Shown here: one piece after another, positions 32,823-40,772 of the stretch
How the letters are laid out: the number at the start of each line of letters is the position of its first letter
How positions within the stretch are numbered: position 1 is the first letter of the stretch
Assembly: GCA_041920275.1 (NCBI GenBank)
Contig: JAYRSE010000009.1
Coordinates: forward strand, 1-58,187
From: UBA12088 sp041920275
Lineage (GTDB): Bacteria > Patescibacteriota > Minisyncoccia > Phycocordibacterales > UBA12088
Reading direction: 5' to 3'
Length of the DNA: 58,187 nt
Notes under the pieces: model-generated
What the model was told of the DNA's origin: nothing
The model's database searches: none
What the model saw: the letters and a program-made list of their open reading frames with translations, nothing else
Position numbers and translations under genes: made by a program

Positions 32823-33431
32823 CTACTCGGTTTCCTCGAGCTTGTTCGCACCGCAATACTCGAGACCGAGGTTCCCCCGCTCTTTCAGCACCGGGTCGGA
32901 TTCAACGTGGATGAAGAACGGAAAACCGCAGAGGTCCGCACGTTCGCCGTTGAATAATTGTGCAAATTCGGATTCGGCACGCATGCGTGAGGCGTTGTAC
33001 GGTGCCTGTGTGAGCACTACGTCGACGTACGCACTCCCGTCAGGAATGACTACGATGTGTGTTGTATGTATGGCAGTCTGAGCAACAAAATACCATCGCT
33101 GGTCCGTAACGGGTGACGGTACCTGCTGAGAACTCAGTATGATCTCATGTAAGTAACGTAATTGGTGCGGTAGCATGGGTTCGGTCCCCCCCTGAGAGAC
33201 CGGAAAATTTGTAGTCTCACCAAACGCATCATCGGGTGCGTCTTCCTGTGACATGCCCGCTCTGTCCGCGTCACCAGTGGAATCGGCACGTTCCGGAAAG
33301 AAGTCGGGTGCGGCTTCGCGCGATTGCATTGAGGAGCCTTTGGCACCATTGAGTAGGTAAAAAATATACAATGTACCGACGACAAAAAAGATCAATGTTG
33401 TCGCACCTAGAATTTTTGAGATCGAGTACAT
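32823..33431 (-). CDS. Membrane-anchored partner protein of module A
   Basis: 202 aa: N-terminal TM (ILGATTLIFFVVGTLYIFYLL), a ~60-residue acidic low-complexity linker, and a C-terminal extracellular domain. No named family known to me. The C-terminal part aligns with the 188-aa protein at 36072-36638: both have an Ala/Glu-rich helix (AESEFAQLF / AEAELLAAT), a Cys-x-Phe strand (LCGFPFFIHV / ACNFKVYVKR) and a terminal N-x-x-L/GL-x-Y/F-C (NLGLEYC / NIGLSFC), so the two Cys may form a disulfide. It lies directly behind the pilin-like/peptidase gene. Start ATG 33431 gives the TM at once. Confidence 0.7.
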   Translation of the reverse strand: MYSISKILGATTLIFFVVGTLYIFYLLNGAKGSSMQSREAAPDFFPERADSTGDADRAGMSQEDAPDDAFGETTNFPVSQGGTEPMLPHQLRYLHEIILSSQQVPSPVTDQRWYFVAQTAIHTTHIVVIPDGSAYVDVVLTQAPYNASRMRAESEFAQLFNGERADLCGFPFFIHVESDPVLKERGNLGLEYCGANKLEETE

Positions 33432-33456
33432 GGTCAAAAATGCATCAGCTGGCACA

Positions 33457-34746
33457 TTACCTGCCGGGGCATGTGGCATGGCTCACATGTGTATGATCCG
33501 CTTCAAGCGCAGCCCGACCTGCACAACCGTTCTTTTCGATCGCCGCCTTGATGGCAGTAAAGAGCTCGGCTTCCTTGCCCGATTTGGCATTGAAATCCGC
33601 ACCAAGTGAACCGACACCGGTTCCCCTGCCGTAGTGGCATGAACCCTCGCTGTGGCTACACGTTCCTCTCCCCAACTTTCTTTCACAGACAGAGTCTCCA
33701 TTGGTGTAGTCGCAGGTTGGATTTTGCCATGCCTGCGGAAGGGTCAATTCATGCGTGTAGATATTTTGGCCATCTTTGAGACTGGCAACGGTTGGGTCGG
33801 ACATGATGCAGTTAAGTAACGCGTCCATGCCCGGCCCGTTCACCGGTCCGGCCCCACCAAACTCCTCCTTGAGACTCGCCATATCATTGCAATCGTACTC
33901 ACCGTCCTTCTTCGGAACAACCGGCTCGGTAACACTGAGACAGCACGGGATAGTACCACAGTCTGCAGAATATTTTGCAGTCGCACATTGTGCGCCGGTA
34001 GAGACGCAAACCCCCTTCTTGCTGGTATCAACGGTACAAGTGTTCCCAACCTTCGAATCCTTAAACTTGCAGCACTGCTGCCCGCTTCCGCAGGTGGAGT
34101 TGAACTGCGGGACGGGAAAGAAATCGGTCCCGCAATCAGCCCTGCAGTCGAGTCCACTTTTTGTACAGGTAAGACCCTGACGCACCGCCTCACCGAGTGT
34201 CAGCTCTTCGGCCTTGAGCGTGATCTGTGTCATCGGTGGAACGAAGCGGCAGTCTTCACTGCTTCCCGTACACAGTACCTTATTCCATGGACCGAACTCC
34301 ATGATGTCACCTTCACCCCCAAGCAACTTCTTCAGTGCGAAATCGACCAGTAGGTACGCGGCAAGGATGATGAGTATGCCGATGAGGGTGTTCTTGAAGA
34401 TACTGTGCGCCTTACTGACCGCGCTCGGGTTCGTGGGGGCGGTGACGTAAAGGATGCCTGCGTTCACGAAAAGGAGTGTGGCCATGACCGTCATGAAGCC
34501 GACAAGAAAGTTAAGGACCCGCTGCGCAAGTTGCTGGAGGTGACACACGCTGCACTCGTTGCAGTAAGTATACCCCGAAGCGCTGTCACCCGATACCTGC
34601 ACATCATCACCGCATGGCACCAAGTCCGTCAAGAAAGACGCCGCCCGGGTGGTCGAGGGAATCGTGAGGAATGAAAGCGCCGAGATCAGTGCGGAACACA
34701 GTATGAGCGTTCGACCGAATTGAGCAAATGATACTATGGTGCGCAT
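33457..34746 (-). CDS. Pilin-like (VirB2/TrbC-type) membrane domain + Cys-rich stalk + DD-peptidase-like domain
   Basis: 429 aa. Signal peptide (~1-36); VPCGDD ... CNECSVCHL; two TMs at ~75-95 and ~118-138 with the VirB2/TrbC-like core NAGILYVTAPTNPSAVSKAH; GPWNKVLC; a Cys-rich stalk (~165-265, including QQCC and IPCC); and a C-terminal domain of the Hedgehog/M15 DD-peptidase type with likely zinc ligands His371 (SCHYG), Asp384 (GADFN) and His420 (HTHVS). Expected to sit in the membrane and cut peptide cross-links in peptidoglycan. Paralogous to 36643-37959 except for the last domain. Confidence 0.8.
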   Translation of the reverse strand: MRTIVSFAQFGRTLILCSALISALSFLTIPSTTRAASFLTDLVPCGDDVQVSGDSASGYTYCNECSVCHLQQLAQRVLNFLVGFMTVMATLLFVNAGILYVTAPTNPSAVSKAHSIFKNTLIGILIILAAYLLVDFALKKLLGGEGDIMEFGPWNKVLCTGSSEDCRFVPPMTQITLKAEELTLGEAVRQGLTCTKSGLDCRADCGTDFFPVPQFNSTCGSGQQCCKFKDSKVGNTCTVDTSKKGVCVSTGAQCATAKYSADCGTIPCCLSVTEPVVPKKDGEYDCNDMASLKEEFGGAGPVNGPGMDALLNCIMSDPTVASLKDGQNIYTHELTLPQAWQNPTCDYTNGDSVCERKLGRGTCSHSEGSCHYGRGTGVGSLGADFNAKSGKEAELFTAIKAAIEKNGCAGRAALEADHTHVSHATCPGR

Positions 34747-34773
34747 ACGTATACCTCAGAGTACCACGCGCTG

Positions 34774-34803
34774 TTTACAGGCGGAACTCGATTATGCTAC
34801 ACT
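34774..34803 (+). promoter_or_regulatory. Promoter of tRNA-Tyr
   Basis: TTTACA (34774-34779), 18-bp spacer, TACACT (34798-34803); the tRNA begins at 34816. Confidence 0.5.
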
Positions 34804-34815
34804 GTGTGGACAAGT

Positions 34816-34898
34816 GCGTCGGTGGCGGAGTGGTCAATCGCATTTGGCTGTAAACCAAACGGCTTCGGCCTACGGGGGTTCGAATCCCTCCCGGCGCA
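34816..34898 (+). tRNA. tRNA-Tyr (GTA anticodon)
   Basis: 83-base class II tRNA: acceptor GCGTCGG/CCGGCGC, anticodon stem TTTGG/CCAAA with loop CTGTAAA (anticodon GTA), long variable arm around CGGCTTCGGCC, T arm with GGTTCGAATCC, discriminator A. The 3' CCA is not encoded. Several copies of its 3' end follow downstream. Confidence 0.95.
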
Positions 34899-34963
34899 CA
34901 ATAGCCAACCCCAGAGCGGATGGTAGGGGGTTGTTGCGTTGTGCAGCCGGGAGGGATTCGAAC
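34878..34963. repeat. tRNA-Tyr 3' end with inverted copy (copy 1)
   Basis: The last 20-odd bases of tRNA-Tyr plus CAA (34879-34902) recur inverted at 34939-34963 with one inserted base. The 36 bases between contain AACCCC ... GGGGTT. The unit continues to GGCGGAG near 34971 and is repeated at 35893-35993. Confidence 0.85.
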
Positions 34964-35078
34964 AGGCGGAGGCCGCGAAGCCGACTCTGGAGCGGAGCGG
35001 AAGAGTCGTAGGCCGAGCCGAGCCTACGAGCACTTAGTGTTTGAGGAGTGGAGCGACGAATGACACTTACTGACTCGG

Positions 35079-35102
35079 AGGTCGAATCCCTCCCGGCGCA
35101 CC
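35079..35102 (+). repeat. tRNA-Tyr 3'-end fragment, direct orientation
   Basis: Copy of the T-arm/acceptor end of tRNA-Tyr (GTCGAATCCCTCCCGGCGCA) lacking the rest of the tRNA. Confidence 0.8.
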
Positions 35103-35105
35103 TGC

Positions 35106-35134
35106 GGAAAAGCACTTCCGAAGGGGGCTTTTCC
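35106..35134. terminator. Possible terminator hairpin
   Basis: GGAAAAGC / GCTTTTCC stem with a GC-containing loop; weak T-run. Confidence 0.4.
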
Positions 35135-35454
35135 ATAGGTGTCTTTGTTTAACTTCGCTCGAACCTATTCCAATCGCGAAGCGATCGATCTGCCACGCGT
35201 CGCGCGCGTGGTGATGCAAACTTTCTGCGTACACATTGGAGTTTAACGCACCCCTTACGCTTCGCCAGCTCGGCGTGTCCGCAAAACAAAATGGACTGTT
35301 CACCTTTTTGCAAAAATCGGAGGCGAAAAGAGGAAAAGAAGCAAAGATCATTTGATTTTTGCGGGTTCGCCAACTATTGACATATTCATTATTCTATGCC
35401 AAGGTGTACGTGGATAAAACCATTCATCAACTCAACCTACGAGGCACGATTCAC

Positions 35455-35862
35455 ATGAAAACCGCAGGCGTATTTGTTTTCTTTTTCAACCACCAAGGTC
35501 ATCTTTTGATTTGCAAACGACGTGATAAAGATCTTTGGAATCTTCCAGGTGGGCGTGTTGAAGATGGCGAGTCGCCATGGGATGCCGCATTACGCGAGGT
35601 GCGAGAGGAGATAGGGGTCACTGCGCAGCTTGAGCGCCTTGTGGGTGTGTACTACAAGCCCGTACAGGACGAGGTGGTCTTCCAGTTCTTAGGCACCCTC
35701 GTGGAGGGTGCTCCCACCACGAGCGACGAGGTTGCCGAGGTGTGTTACGTCCCTGTCGACGCCCTGCCCCCGAACACCGCACCCATGCAGATGGAGCGAT
35801 TAGGGCACTATATTACTGATCCCGCTACGGTGCATGTTGGTACACAAATCCCACGTACCTAG
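35455..35862 (+). CDS. Nudix hydrolase (MutT-like)
   Basis: 135 aa. A full Nudix box, GGRVEDGESPWDAALREVRE followed by EIGV, meets the consensus G-x5-E-x7-RE-U-x-EE-x-G-U. Members hydrolyse nucleoside diphosphates linked to another group; the substrate here is not inferable. The start at ATG 35455 (KTAGVFVFFF) gives the usual N-terminal strand. It is on the opposite strand to the flanking modules and lies between two copies of a tRNA-Tyr-derived repeat, with an AT-rich upstream region, which suggests it came in by transfer. Confidence 0.9.
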   Translation: MKTAGVFVFFFNHQGHLLICKRRDKDLWNLPGGRVEDGESPWDAALREVREEIGVTAQLERLVGVYYKPVQDEVVFQFLGTLVEGAPTTSDEVAEVCYVPVDALPPNTAPMQMERLGHYITDPATVHVGTQIPRT

Positions 35863-35892
35863 ATGTATTTTTACCCTCTCTACCCCACACAA

Positions 35893-35993
35893 CGGGTTCG
35901 ATTCACCACCATCTCGGCGCACAATCGCCAACCCCAGAGCGGATGCTCTGGGGTTGTTGCGATGTGCAGCCGGGAGGGATTCGAACAGGCGGA
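35893..35993. repeat. tRNA-Tyr-derived repeat (copy 2)
   Basis: Near-identical to 34893-34971 from GGCGCACAAT to GGCGGAG. It contains a perfect 12-bp hairpin CAACCCCAGAGC/GCTCTGGGGTTG (35929-35956) and an inverted tRNA 3' end (35964-35986). The bases 35893-35912 also carry a diverged direct T-arm (GGGTTCGATTC). Confidence 0.85.
35929..35956. terminator. Perfect hairpin after Nudix gene
   Basis: 12-bp stem with GGAT loop; may end transcription of the Nudix gene. Only a short T-rich tail follows. Confidence 0.55.
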
Positions 35994-36071
35994 GCAGCGG
36001 GTCCCCGCTCGTAGCGAAGCGTAGAGTGGGGCTGCGAGCAATTCCGTCGACATGCACTTCCCTGATGCAGT

Positions 36072-36638
36072 TTACGGCAATTCTTCGTAATACGGCTTCA
36101 GAAGGTCCGCATCCGAAACGCTTCCGGGACAGAAGCTGAGGCCGATGTTCTGAAAATTCTTCGGACCGGTAAGATCGGTGACCCGTTTGACGTACACTTT
36201 AAAATTACATGCTTGTGTCTCGGTCATGCCGGTTGCGGCAAGTAGCTCCGCTTCCGCCTCCTTGCGGTATTGGGCGGATGGCTCAGCAAAGATAAAGATG
36301 GAGAACCAGTCGAATACGACACTGTACTCAACATTGTAGGAACGGGTATCATACCCGATCACCTCTTCGGTCCCACGCGACCAGCGTGTACGCAACATCT
36401 TCTCGACCTCGTCGGTCATCTTCCACTCAACACTTTGTGGTACTTCGGGTTTTTGATTCGTACTGCTTGCATTTGGCTTTGGGCGTTCGGTACTGACCGG
36501 AAGGAATTCCTCAGGCGTTGAAGTTGCGCGGGGATCGATGCTGTTTCGTTGCTGGTATGCAAGGTAGCCGAACAAAATGAATACGGCGAGGAAAGTGAAC
36601 GTAATTAGGATTGCAATGCCAGTTTTGTACATACTCAT
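36072..36638 (-). CDS. Membrane-anchored partner protein of module B
   Basis: 188 aa: TM at ~8-28 (AILITFTFLAVFILFGYLAY), a Pro/Ser/Thr linker, then a ~120-residue extracellular domain. Alignable with the partner at 32823-33431 in its last ~65 residues (same Cys-x-Phe and terminal Phe-Cys). It starts 4 bases after the stop of the pilin-like/lysozyme gene, so they are cotranscribed. Function unknown; because each hydrolase gene has one, it may control, anchor or neutralise the hydrolase (inference). Confidence 0.7.
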   Translation of the reverse strand: MSMYKTGIAILITFTFLAVFILFGYLAYQQRNSIDPRATSTPEEFLPVSTERPKPNASSTNQKPEVPQSVEWKMTDEVEKMLRTRWSRGTEEVIGYDTRSYNVEYSVVFDWFSIFIFAEPSAQYRKEAEAELLAATGMTETQACNFKVYVKRVTDLTGPKNFQNIGLSFCPGSVSDADLLKPYYEELP

Positions 36639-36642
36639 TAAT

Positions 36643-37959
36643 TTATTTGTAGCCCCTCGCTATACACTTATTATATGAAGTTTGCCATGGTTTCCAACCC
36701 CTCTTGGCGAAGAGGTTTGCTGCCCAGCTCGAATTGAAAGCAGGGTTGCAGGCTAACTCTTTGCAGGCATTATATATATCCTCCTTTACGACCGTACACT
36801 GTTTCTTTGCACCCTTACAACAAACATTGCTCTTAGGACAGGTGCCGTAATCGGGCGAAATGCTGCTTGGACAATTGTTTCCTCCAAGTGAATGCGCGTC
36901 AAGGTTAATCTGCCACACTCCCCACGAAACGACGGTGCCGTCTGCACACGTGTCGCAACCTGAAGGTATGCACGCAGTCGTACCGCCACCACTTTCCGTG
37001 GCACATATACAACCCGCCATCGAAAGCGACGCCTCCGGCCATCCGTTTTCACGCAAATAATCCGGTGAGCAGTACCCTCCCGCAGGTGGTGGTTCTCCTT
37101 GAATTCTTCCATGACAACATACGAGCGATTGACTGCTCCCGCACTGTTCACTATTCGGTTCCGAATAATTGTCACCACATGCACCACTCGTGGTGCATGT
37201 CCCGGGAGCGTTGGTGAAATCCTCACCATCTCCGAACAGCGTACATGCGGTACCGTACTTATCGTTTGCATTATTGATGCAGCAGGTTTCGCCCTCCGCA
37301 CAATCGGTACCATTCACCGGTTTACCAATACCGAGGCACGTTTTATTAGGAGAGCACACTCCCCCGAGTCCTCCGTTTGCCTGCGAAACTTGGCACTTCG
37401 CCTTTTCCAGCTCCGGCAGGACCAGATCATCCGCCTCGAGCGTGATCCTGCTCATTTTCTCTACATCGTGATAGGGGGAAAAATTATCACACAGGATGCT
37501 GTTCCATGGACCATAATTACCACCACTCGCAAGAGATTTCATGAACACGTCGGTGAGCAGGTATGCGGCCAAGAGGATAATGAGTCCGAAAAGCGTGCTC
37601 CTGAATAGACTGTGCGCTTTGCTTACATTCGAGGCGTTCGCTGAAGCGGTTGCATAGAGCATGCCCGCGTTCGCGAAAAGCAATGCGGCAAACGCGACCG
37701 CGAATGCGATGAGAAAATCGAGGCCGCGCTTGATGAGTATTTGAAAGTGACACACGCTACACTCGCCACTGTAGCGATAGGATGAACCCATGTCTTCCCA
37801 TGTAGGTTCATCGCCGCACGGTACGATACCCTTCGTGTCCACACCCTCCACCTCTTGGTCGAACTCCATCGCCAGAGCGACCGGCGCCTCGAACATGCTC
37901 CATATGAAGAGTAGGGAGATGCATAGAAATAACGCGGTGCGTAACCGATCGAACTGCAT
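36643..37959 (-). CDS. Pilin-like (VirB2/TrbC-type) membrane domain + Cys-rich stalk + lysozyme-like domain
   Basis: 438 aa. Signal peptide (LRTALFLCISLLFIWSMFEA); VPCGDE ... GECSVCHF; two TMs with NAGMLYATASANASNVSKAH between; GPWNSILC; Cys-rich stalk with ETCC and LVCC; and a C-terminal lysozyme-like domain with likely catalytic Glu322 (CICATESGG), SWGVWQINLDAH and WAANLFAKRGWKPW. The N-terminal two-thirds align with the protein at 33457-34746, while the hydrolase domain is unrelated. Start at 37959 from a TATGAT ending 6 bases upstream. Expected to cleave glycan strands from the outer membrane face. Confidence 0.82.
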   Translation of the reverse strand: MQFDRLRTALFLCISLLFIWSMFEAPVALAMEFDQEVEGVDTKGIVPCGDEPTWEDMGSSYRYSGECSVCHFQILIKRGLDFLIAFAVAFAALLFANAGMLYATASANASNVSKAHSLFRSTLFGLIILLAAYLLTDVFMKSLASGGNYGPWNSILCDNFSPYHDVEKMSRITLEADDLVLPELEKAKCQVSQANGGLGGVCSPNKTCLGIGKPVNGTDCAEGETCCINNANDKYGTACTLFGDGEDFTNAPGTCTTSGACGDNYSEPNSEQCGSSQSLVCCHGRIQGEPPPAGGYCSPDYLRENGWPEASLSMAGCICATESGGGTTACIPSGCDTCADGTVVSWGVWQINLDAHSLGGNNCPSSISPDYGTCPKSNVCCKGAKKQCTVVKEDIYNACKELACNPAFNSSWAANLFAKRGWKPWQTSYNKCIARGYK

Positions 37960-37965
37960 GCGGAC

Positions 37966-37971
37966 ATCATA
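37966..37971 (-). promoter_or_regulatory. Extended -10 of module B, leaderless
   Basis: TGGTATGAT on the minus strand ending 6 bases before the ATG at 37959. The -35 position falls inside the 46-bp palindrome. Confidence 0.65.
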
Positions 37972-37981
37972 CCACTCGACT

Positions 37982-38027
37982 CGCTCACACACCAAACGCC
38001 TGTGCACAGGCGTTTGGTGTGTGAGCG
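37982..38027. repeat. Perfect 46-bp palindrome
   Basis: Two 23-base arms (37982-38004, 38005-38027) with no loop and no mismatch, centred on GTG|CAC. It lies 11 bases after the clpB stop and covers the -35 region of the module B promoter. No T-run follows on either side. Confidence 0.9.
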
Positions 38028-38038
38028 TATGCAGGGTC

Positions 38039-40738
38039 TTACCGCTCTGCGACCTCGAAGGGTCGTATCGCACTCATACGAGGTCTCCCTTTGCCTTTCT
38101 TTACGTCGAAGGTCATCTCTCCATTCTTGAGGTCGACCGTGACCGTTCCTCCTTCCTTTATGCCGTTCGTGACGAGCATCGAGGCGACCGGGGTCAGGAT
38201 CTTGTTCTGAATGAGTCGCTTCATCGGTCGAGCGCCGTAGTGCGGGTCATAACCTTCTTTAGCAAGGTAGTCGACGACCGCATCGCTGACCGAAAGAGCT
38301 ATCTCTTTACGCGCGAGACGATCCGTCACGATCTTGATCTGCATCTGGGCAATCTCGCGCACCACGTCACGGCTGAGGATGTTGAAGAGAATGATCTCGT
38401 CGAGGCGGTTCAGGAACTCGGGACGGAAAAAGTCTTTGAGCGAATCCATCACCTTGCCCTTGGCGTGCTCGTAATCGGCGACCTCGCTCGTGTCGGTACT
38501 GAAGCCCAAGCGACTCATGCGGTCGATGTGTTGCGCCCCGATGTTCGAGGTGAGAATGATGATGCTGTTCTTAAAGTTCACCTTCCTGCCCTTCGCATCG
38601 GTCAGGTGTCCATTGTCGAGCACCTGGAGGAGTATGTTGAACACCTCCGGGTGCGCCTTCTCCACCTCGTCGAACAGGAGCACGGAGTACGGGCGGTGAC
38701 GGACCGTTTCGGTGAGGTTGCCACCTTCCTCGTACCCCACATAGCCCGCAGGCGCTCCGATGATCTTTGAGACGCTGTGGCGCTCCATGTATTCGCTCAT
38801 ATCGACTCGCACGAGCGCCTTCTCATCGTCGAACATGAACTCCGCAAGCGCCTTCGAGAGCTCGGTCTTACCCACGCCCGTGGGACCGAGGAACAGGAAT
38901 GAGCCGATCGGGCGGTTGGGGTCGGCGATACCCGTGCGCGAACGGCGTACCGCATCGGCAATGGTGCGGACCGCTTCATCTTGCCCTTTCACGCGCCCCT
39001 TCAGAACTTCTTCCATGCGCGCCAATTTGTCCGCCTCCTCTTCGAGCATGCGAGCGACCGGCACCCCCGTCCACCTGCTCACCACATCGGCGATCTCCGC
39101 TTCGGTGATCTCCTCCTTGAGCACTCGGCGGGTCTTTTGGAGCTTTTTCAGCCGCTTGACGTGCGTATCGAGGTCGCGCTCGAGTGCGGGTATGGTGCCA
39201 TAACGGATCTCCGCCGCCTTTGAGAGATCGGCGCTCGTCTCGGCATTCTCCGCCTCGACACGATGTCGTTCCAGATCCTTTTTGATGCGCTTTATTTCCG
39301 TAAGCGAGTCTTTTTCGTTGGTCCACTTCACTTCAAGCTCACGGGTGGTGTCGCGCAGTGCGGCTATCTCGGACTCGATCGACGCCAGACGTGACCTTGC
39401 GCGCGCCGCCACGGCGCCGGTCGAGCTTTCGTCCGCATCCTTCCGCACCGCTTCGCGCTCGATCTCGAGTCTTCGTATCTTGCGATGGGTTTCCTCAAGG
39501 ACGGGCGGCTTGTTCTCAAGTGAGATGCGCAATGCACTCGCCGCCTCATCGATAAGATCGATCGCCTTGTCAGGCAGGTATCGGTCGGTAAGATAGCGCG
39601 AAGCAAGCTGTGCGGCGGCCACGATCGCATCGTCGGTGATGCGTACACCGTGATAGACCTCGTAGCGTTCACGCAGGCCGCGCAGGATCGCGACCGCGTC
39701 TTCAAGTGACGGCTCGTTTACGAAGACCGGCTGAAATCGACGAGTGAGCGCGGGGTCCTTTTCGATATACTTTTGGTACTCTTTGGTTGTGGTCGCCCCG
39801 ATCACCCGGAGTTCACCGCGAGCGAGTGCGGGCTTGAGCATGTTGCTCGCATCGAGCGTTCCTTCGGCGGAGCCGGCACCCACGATGGTATGTATCTCGT
39901 CGATGAACAAAATGACATTTCCCGCGCTCTTCTCTATCTCACGCATCACGCTCTTCAAACGCTCTTCGAATTCGCCACGGTACTTGGTGCCCGCGACGAG
40001 CAGGCCGAGATCGAGCGATACGAGCTCCTTGCCGCGCAGACTCTCGGGCACTTCCCCCGCCGCCATACGCACCGCCAGACCTTCCGCGATCGCGGTCTTT
40101 CCAACGCCCGCCTCACCGATCAGGATGGGATTGTTCTTGGTACGACGTGAGATGATCTGGATCACCCGCGTGATCTCGGTGTCACGACCGATGACCGGAT
40201 CGAGCTTGTTCTCAGCGGCAAGCGTCGTGAGCGAGCGGGTGAATTTGGCGAGCGCACGCATCCGTTTCGGCTTGCCGCTCTCGTCGGTCTCCTCGCTCTT
40301 CGTTTCGGAGAGTGCGCGGATCACGCGCTCACGATCGAACTTGTACTGTGCAAGCACTTCCTTGGCGGGGCCGGGTGTCTCGATGATGGCAACGAACAGG
40401 TGCTCGGTGCCCACGAACTGATCGTTCATGTGCGCCGCCACTTTCGCCGCATTCTCGAGAACCTGTGCAAGCTCGGGCGTAAGGTAAAGCTGGTAGCTCG
40501 GTGAGAGCACGTTCGAGCTTTCCGGCGCTTCAAGTGCATCGAGGATGGCATCGGTAAGGGCGATCACATCCACCTGCAGACGCTCGAGCGCGGACACCAC
40601 CACACCCTCCTCCTGCAACACGACCGCCGCAAGAAGGTGAAGCGGGTTGACGTGATTTTGGCCGCGTTCGACCGCAAGCTCGTGGCTCCGTCGAACGGCT
40701 TCTTTGGCCTTCGGGGTGAAATTGTTGAATGGGACCAT
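38039..40738 (-). CDS. clpB: ATP-dependent disaggregase ClpB
   Basis: 899 aa AAA+ chaperone rescuing aggregated proteins with DnaK. N-terminal Clp repeats, NBD1 with GEAGVGKT and DEIHTIVGAG, a long middle coiled-coil domain (~400-530) that marks ClpB rather than ClpC/ClpA, NBD2 with GPTGVGKT and a C-terminal D2-small domain. The middle domain carries long Glu/Arg-rich heptads (RRLEIEREAVRKDADESS). A basic C-terminal tail (KKGKGRPRMSAIRP) is extra. No CIRCE element is seen before it; an extended TATACT promoter is. Confidence 0.94.
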   Translation of the reverse strand: MVPFNNFTPKAKEAVRRSHELAVERGQNHVNPLHLLAAVVLQEEGVVVSALERLQVDVIALTDAILDALEAPESSNVLSPSYQLYLTPELAQVLENAAKVAAHMNDQFVGTEHLFVAIIETPGPAKEVLAQYKFDRERVIRALSETKSEETDESGKPKRMRALAKFTRSLTTLAAENKLDPVIGRDTEITRVIQIISRRTKNNPILIGEAGVGKTAIAEGLAVRMAAGEVPESLRGKELVSLDLGLLVAGTKYRGEFEERLKSVMREIEKSAGNVILFIDEIHTIVGAGSAEGTLDASNMLKPALARGELRVIGATTTKEYQKYIEKDPALTRRFQPVFVNEPSLEDAVAILRGLRERYEVYHGVRITDDAIVAAAQLASRYLTDRYLPDKAIDLIDEAASALRISLENKPPVLEETHRKIRRLEIEREAVRKDADESSTGAVAARARSRLASIESEIAALRDTTRELEVKWTNEKDSLTEIKRIKKDLERHRVEAENAETSADLSKAAEIRYGTIPALERDLDTHVKRLKKLQKTRRVLKEEITEAEIADVVSRWTGVPVARMLEEEADKLARMEEVLKGRVKGQDEAVRTIADAVRRSRTGIADPNRPIGSFLFLGPTGVGKTELSKALAEFMFDDEKALVRVDMSEYMERHSVSKIIGAPAGYVGYEEGGNLTETVRHRPYSVLLFDEVEKAHPEVFNILLQVLDNGHLTDAKGRKVNFKNSIIILTSNIGAQHIDRMSRLGFSTDTSEVADYEHAKGKVMDSLKDFFRPEFLNRLDEIILFNILSRDVVREIAQMQIKIVTDRLARKEIALSVSDAVVDYLAKEGYDPHYGARPMKRLIQNKILTPVASMLVTNGIKEGGTVTVDLKNGEMTFDVKKGKGRPRMSAIRPFEVAER

Positions 40739-40766
40739 GGTGGTTCTGTTATCTCACTATTTTTAC

Positions 40767-40772
40767 AGTATA
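40767..40772 (-). promoter_or_regulatory. Extended -10 of clpB
   Basis: TGGTATACT on the minus strand, about 28 bases before the ATG; no CIRCE-type repeat and no Shine-Dalgarno sequence. Confidence 0.55.

Larger units (their letters stand above)
34972..35454. other. Non-coding stretch with hairpins downstream of tRNA-Tyr
   Basis: About 480 bases without a credible gene. It holds hairpins CGACTCT/AGAGTCG and TCGTAGGC/GCCTACGA, a third tRNA-Tyr 3'-end fragment in direct orientation (35079-35102), a GGAAAAGC/GCTTTTCC hairpin (35106-35134) and an AT-richer 150 bases before the Nudix gene. Open frames here are translations of the tRNA repeats. Confidence 0.7.

Noticed and set aside
34797..35351. 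Minus-strand open frames over the tRNA-Tyr region with motifs like REGFEPP and AGRDSNP
   Set aside because: These are translations of the tRNA T-arm/acceptor repeats, a well-known source of spurious proteins; no real gene features.
35964..36060. Possible minus-strand tRNA next to repeat copy 2 (GTTCGAATCC T-arm with GCAGCC/GGCTGC ends)
   Set aside because: No D-arm (AGxxGG) and no credible anticodon stem; it is a copied tRNA 3' end only.
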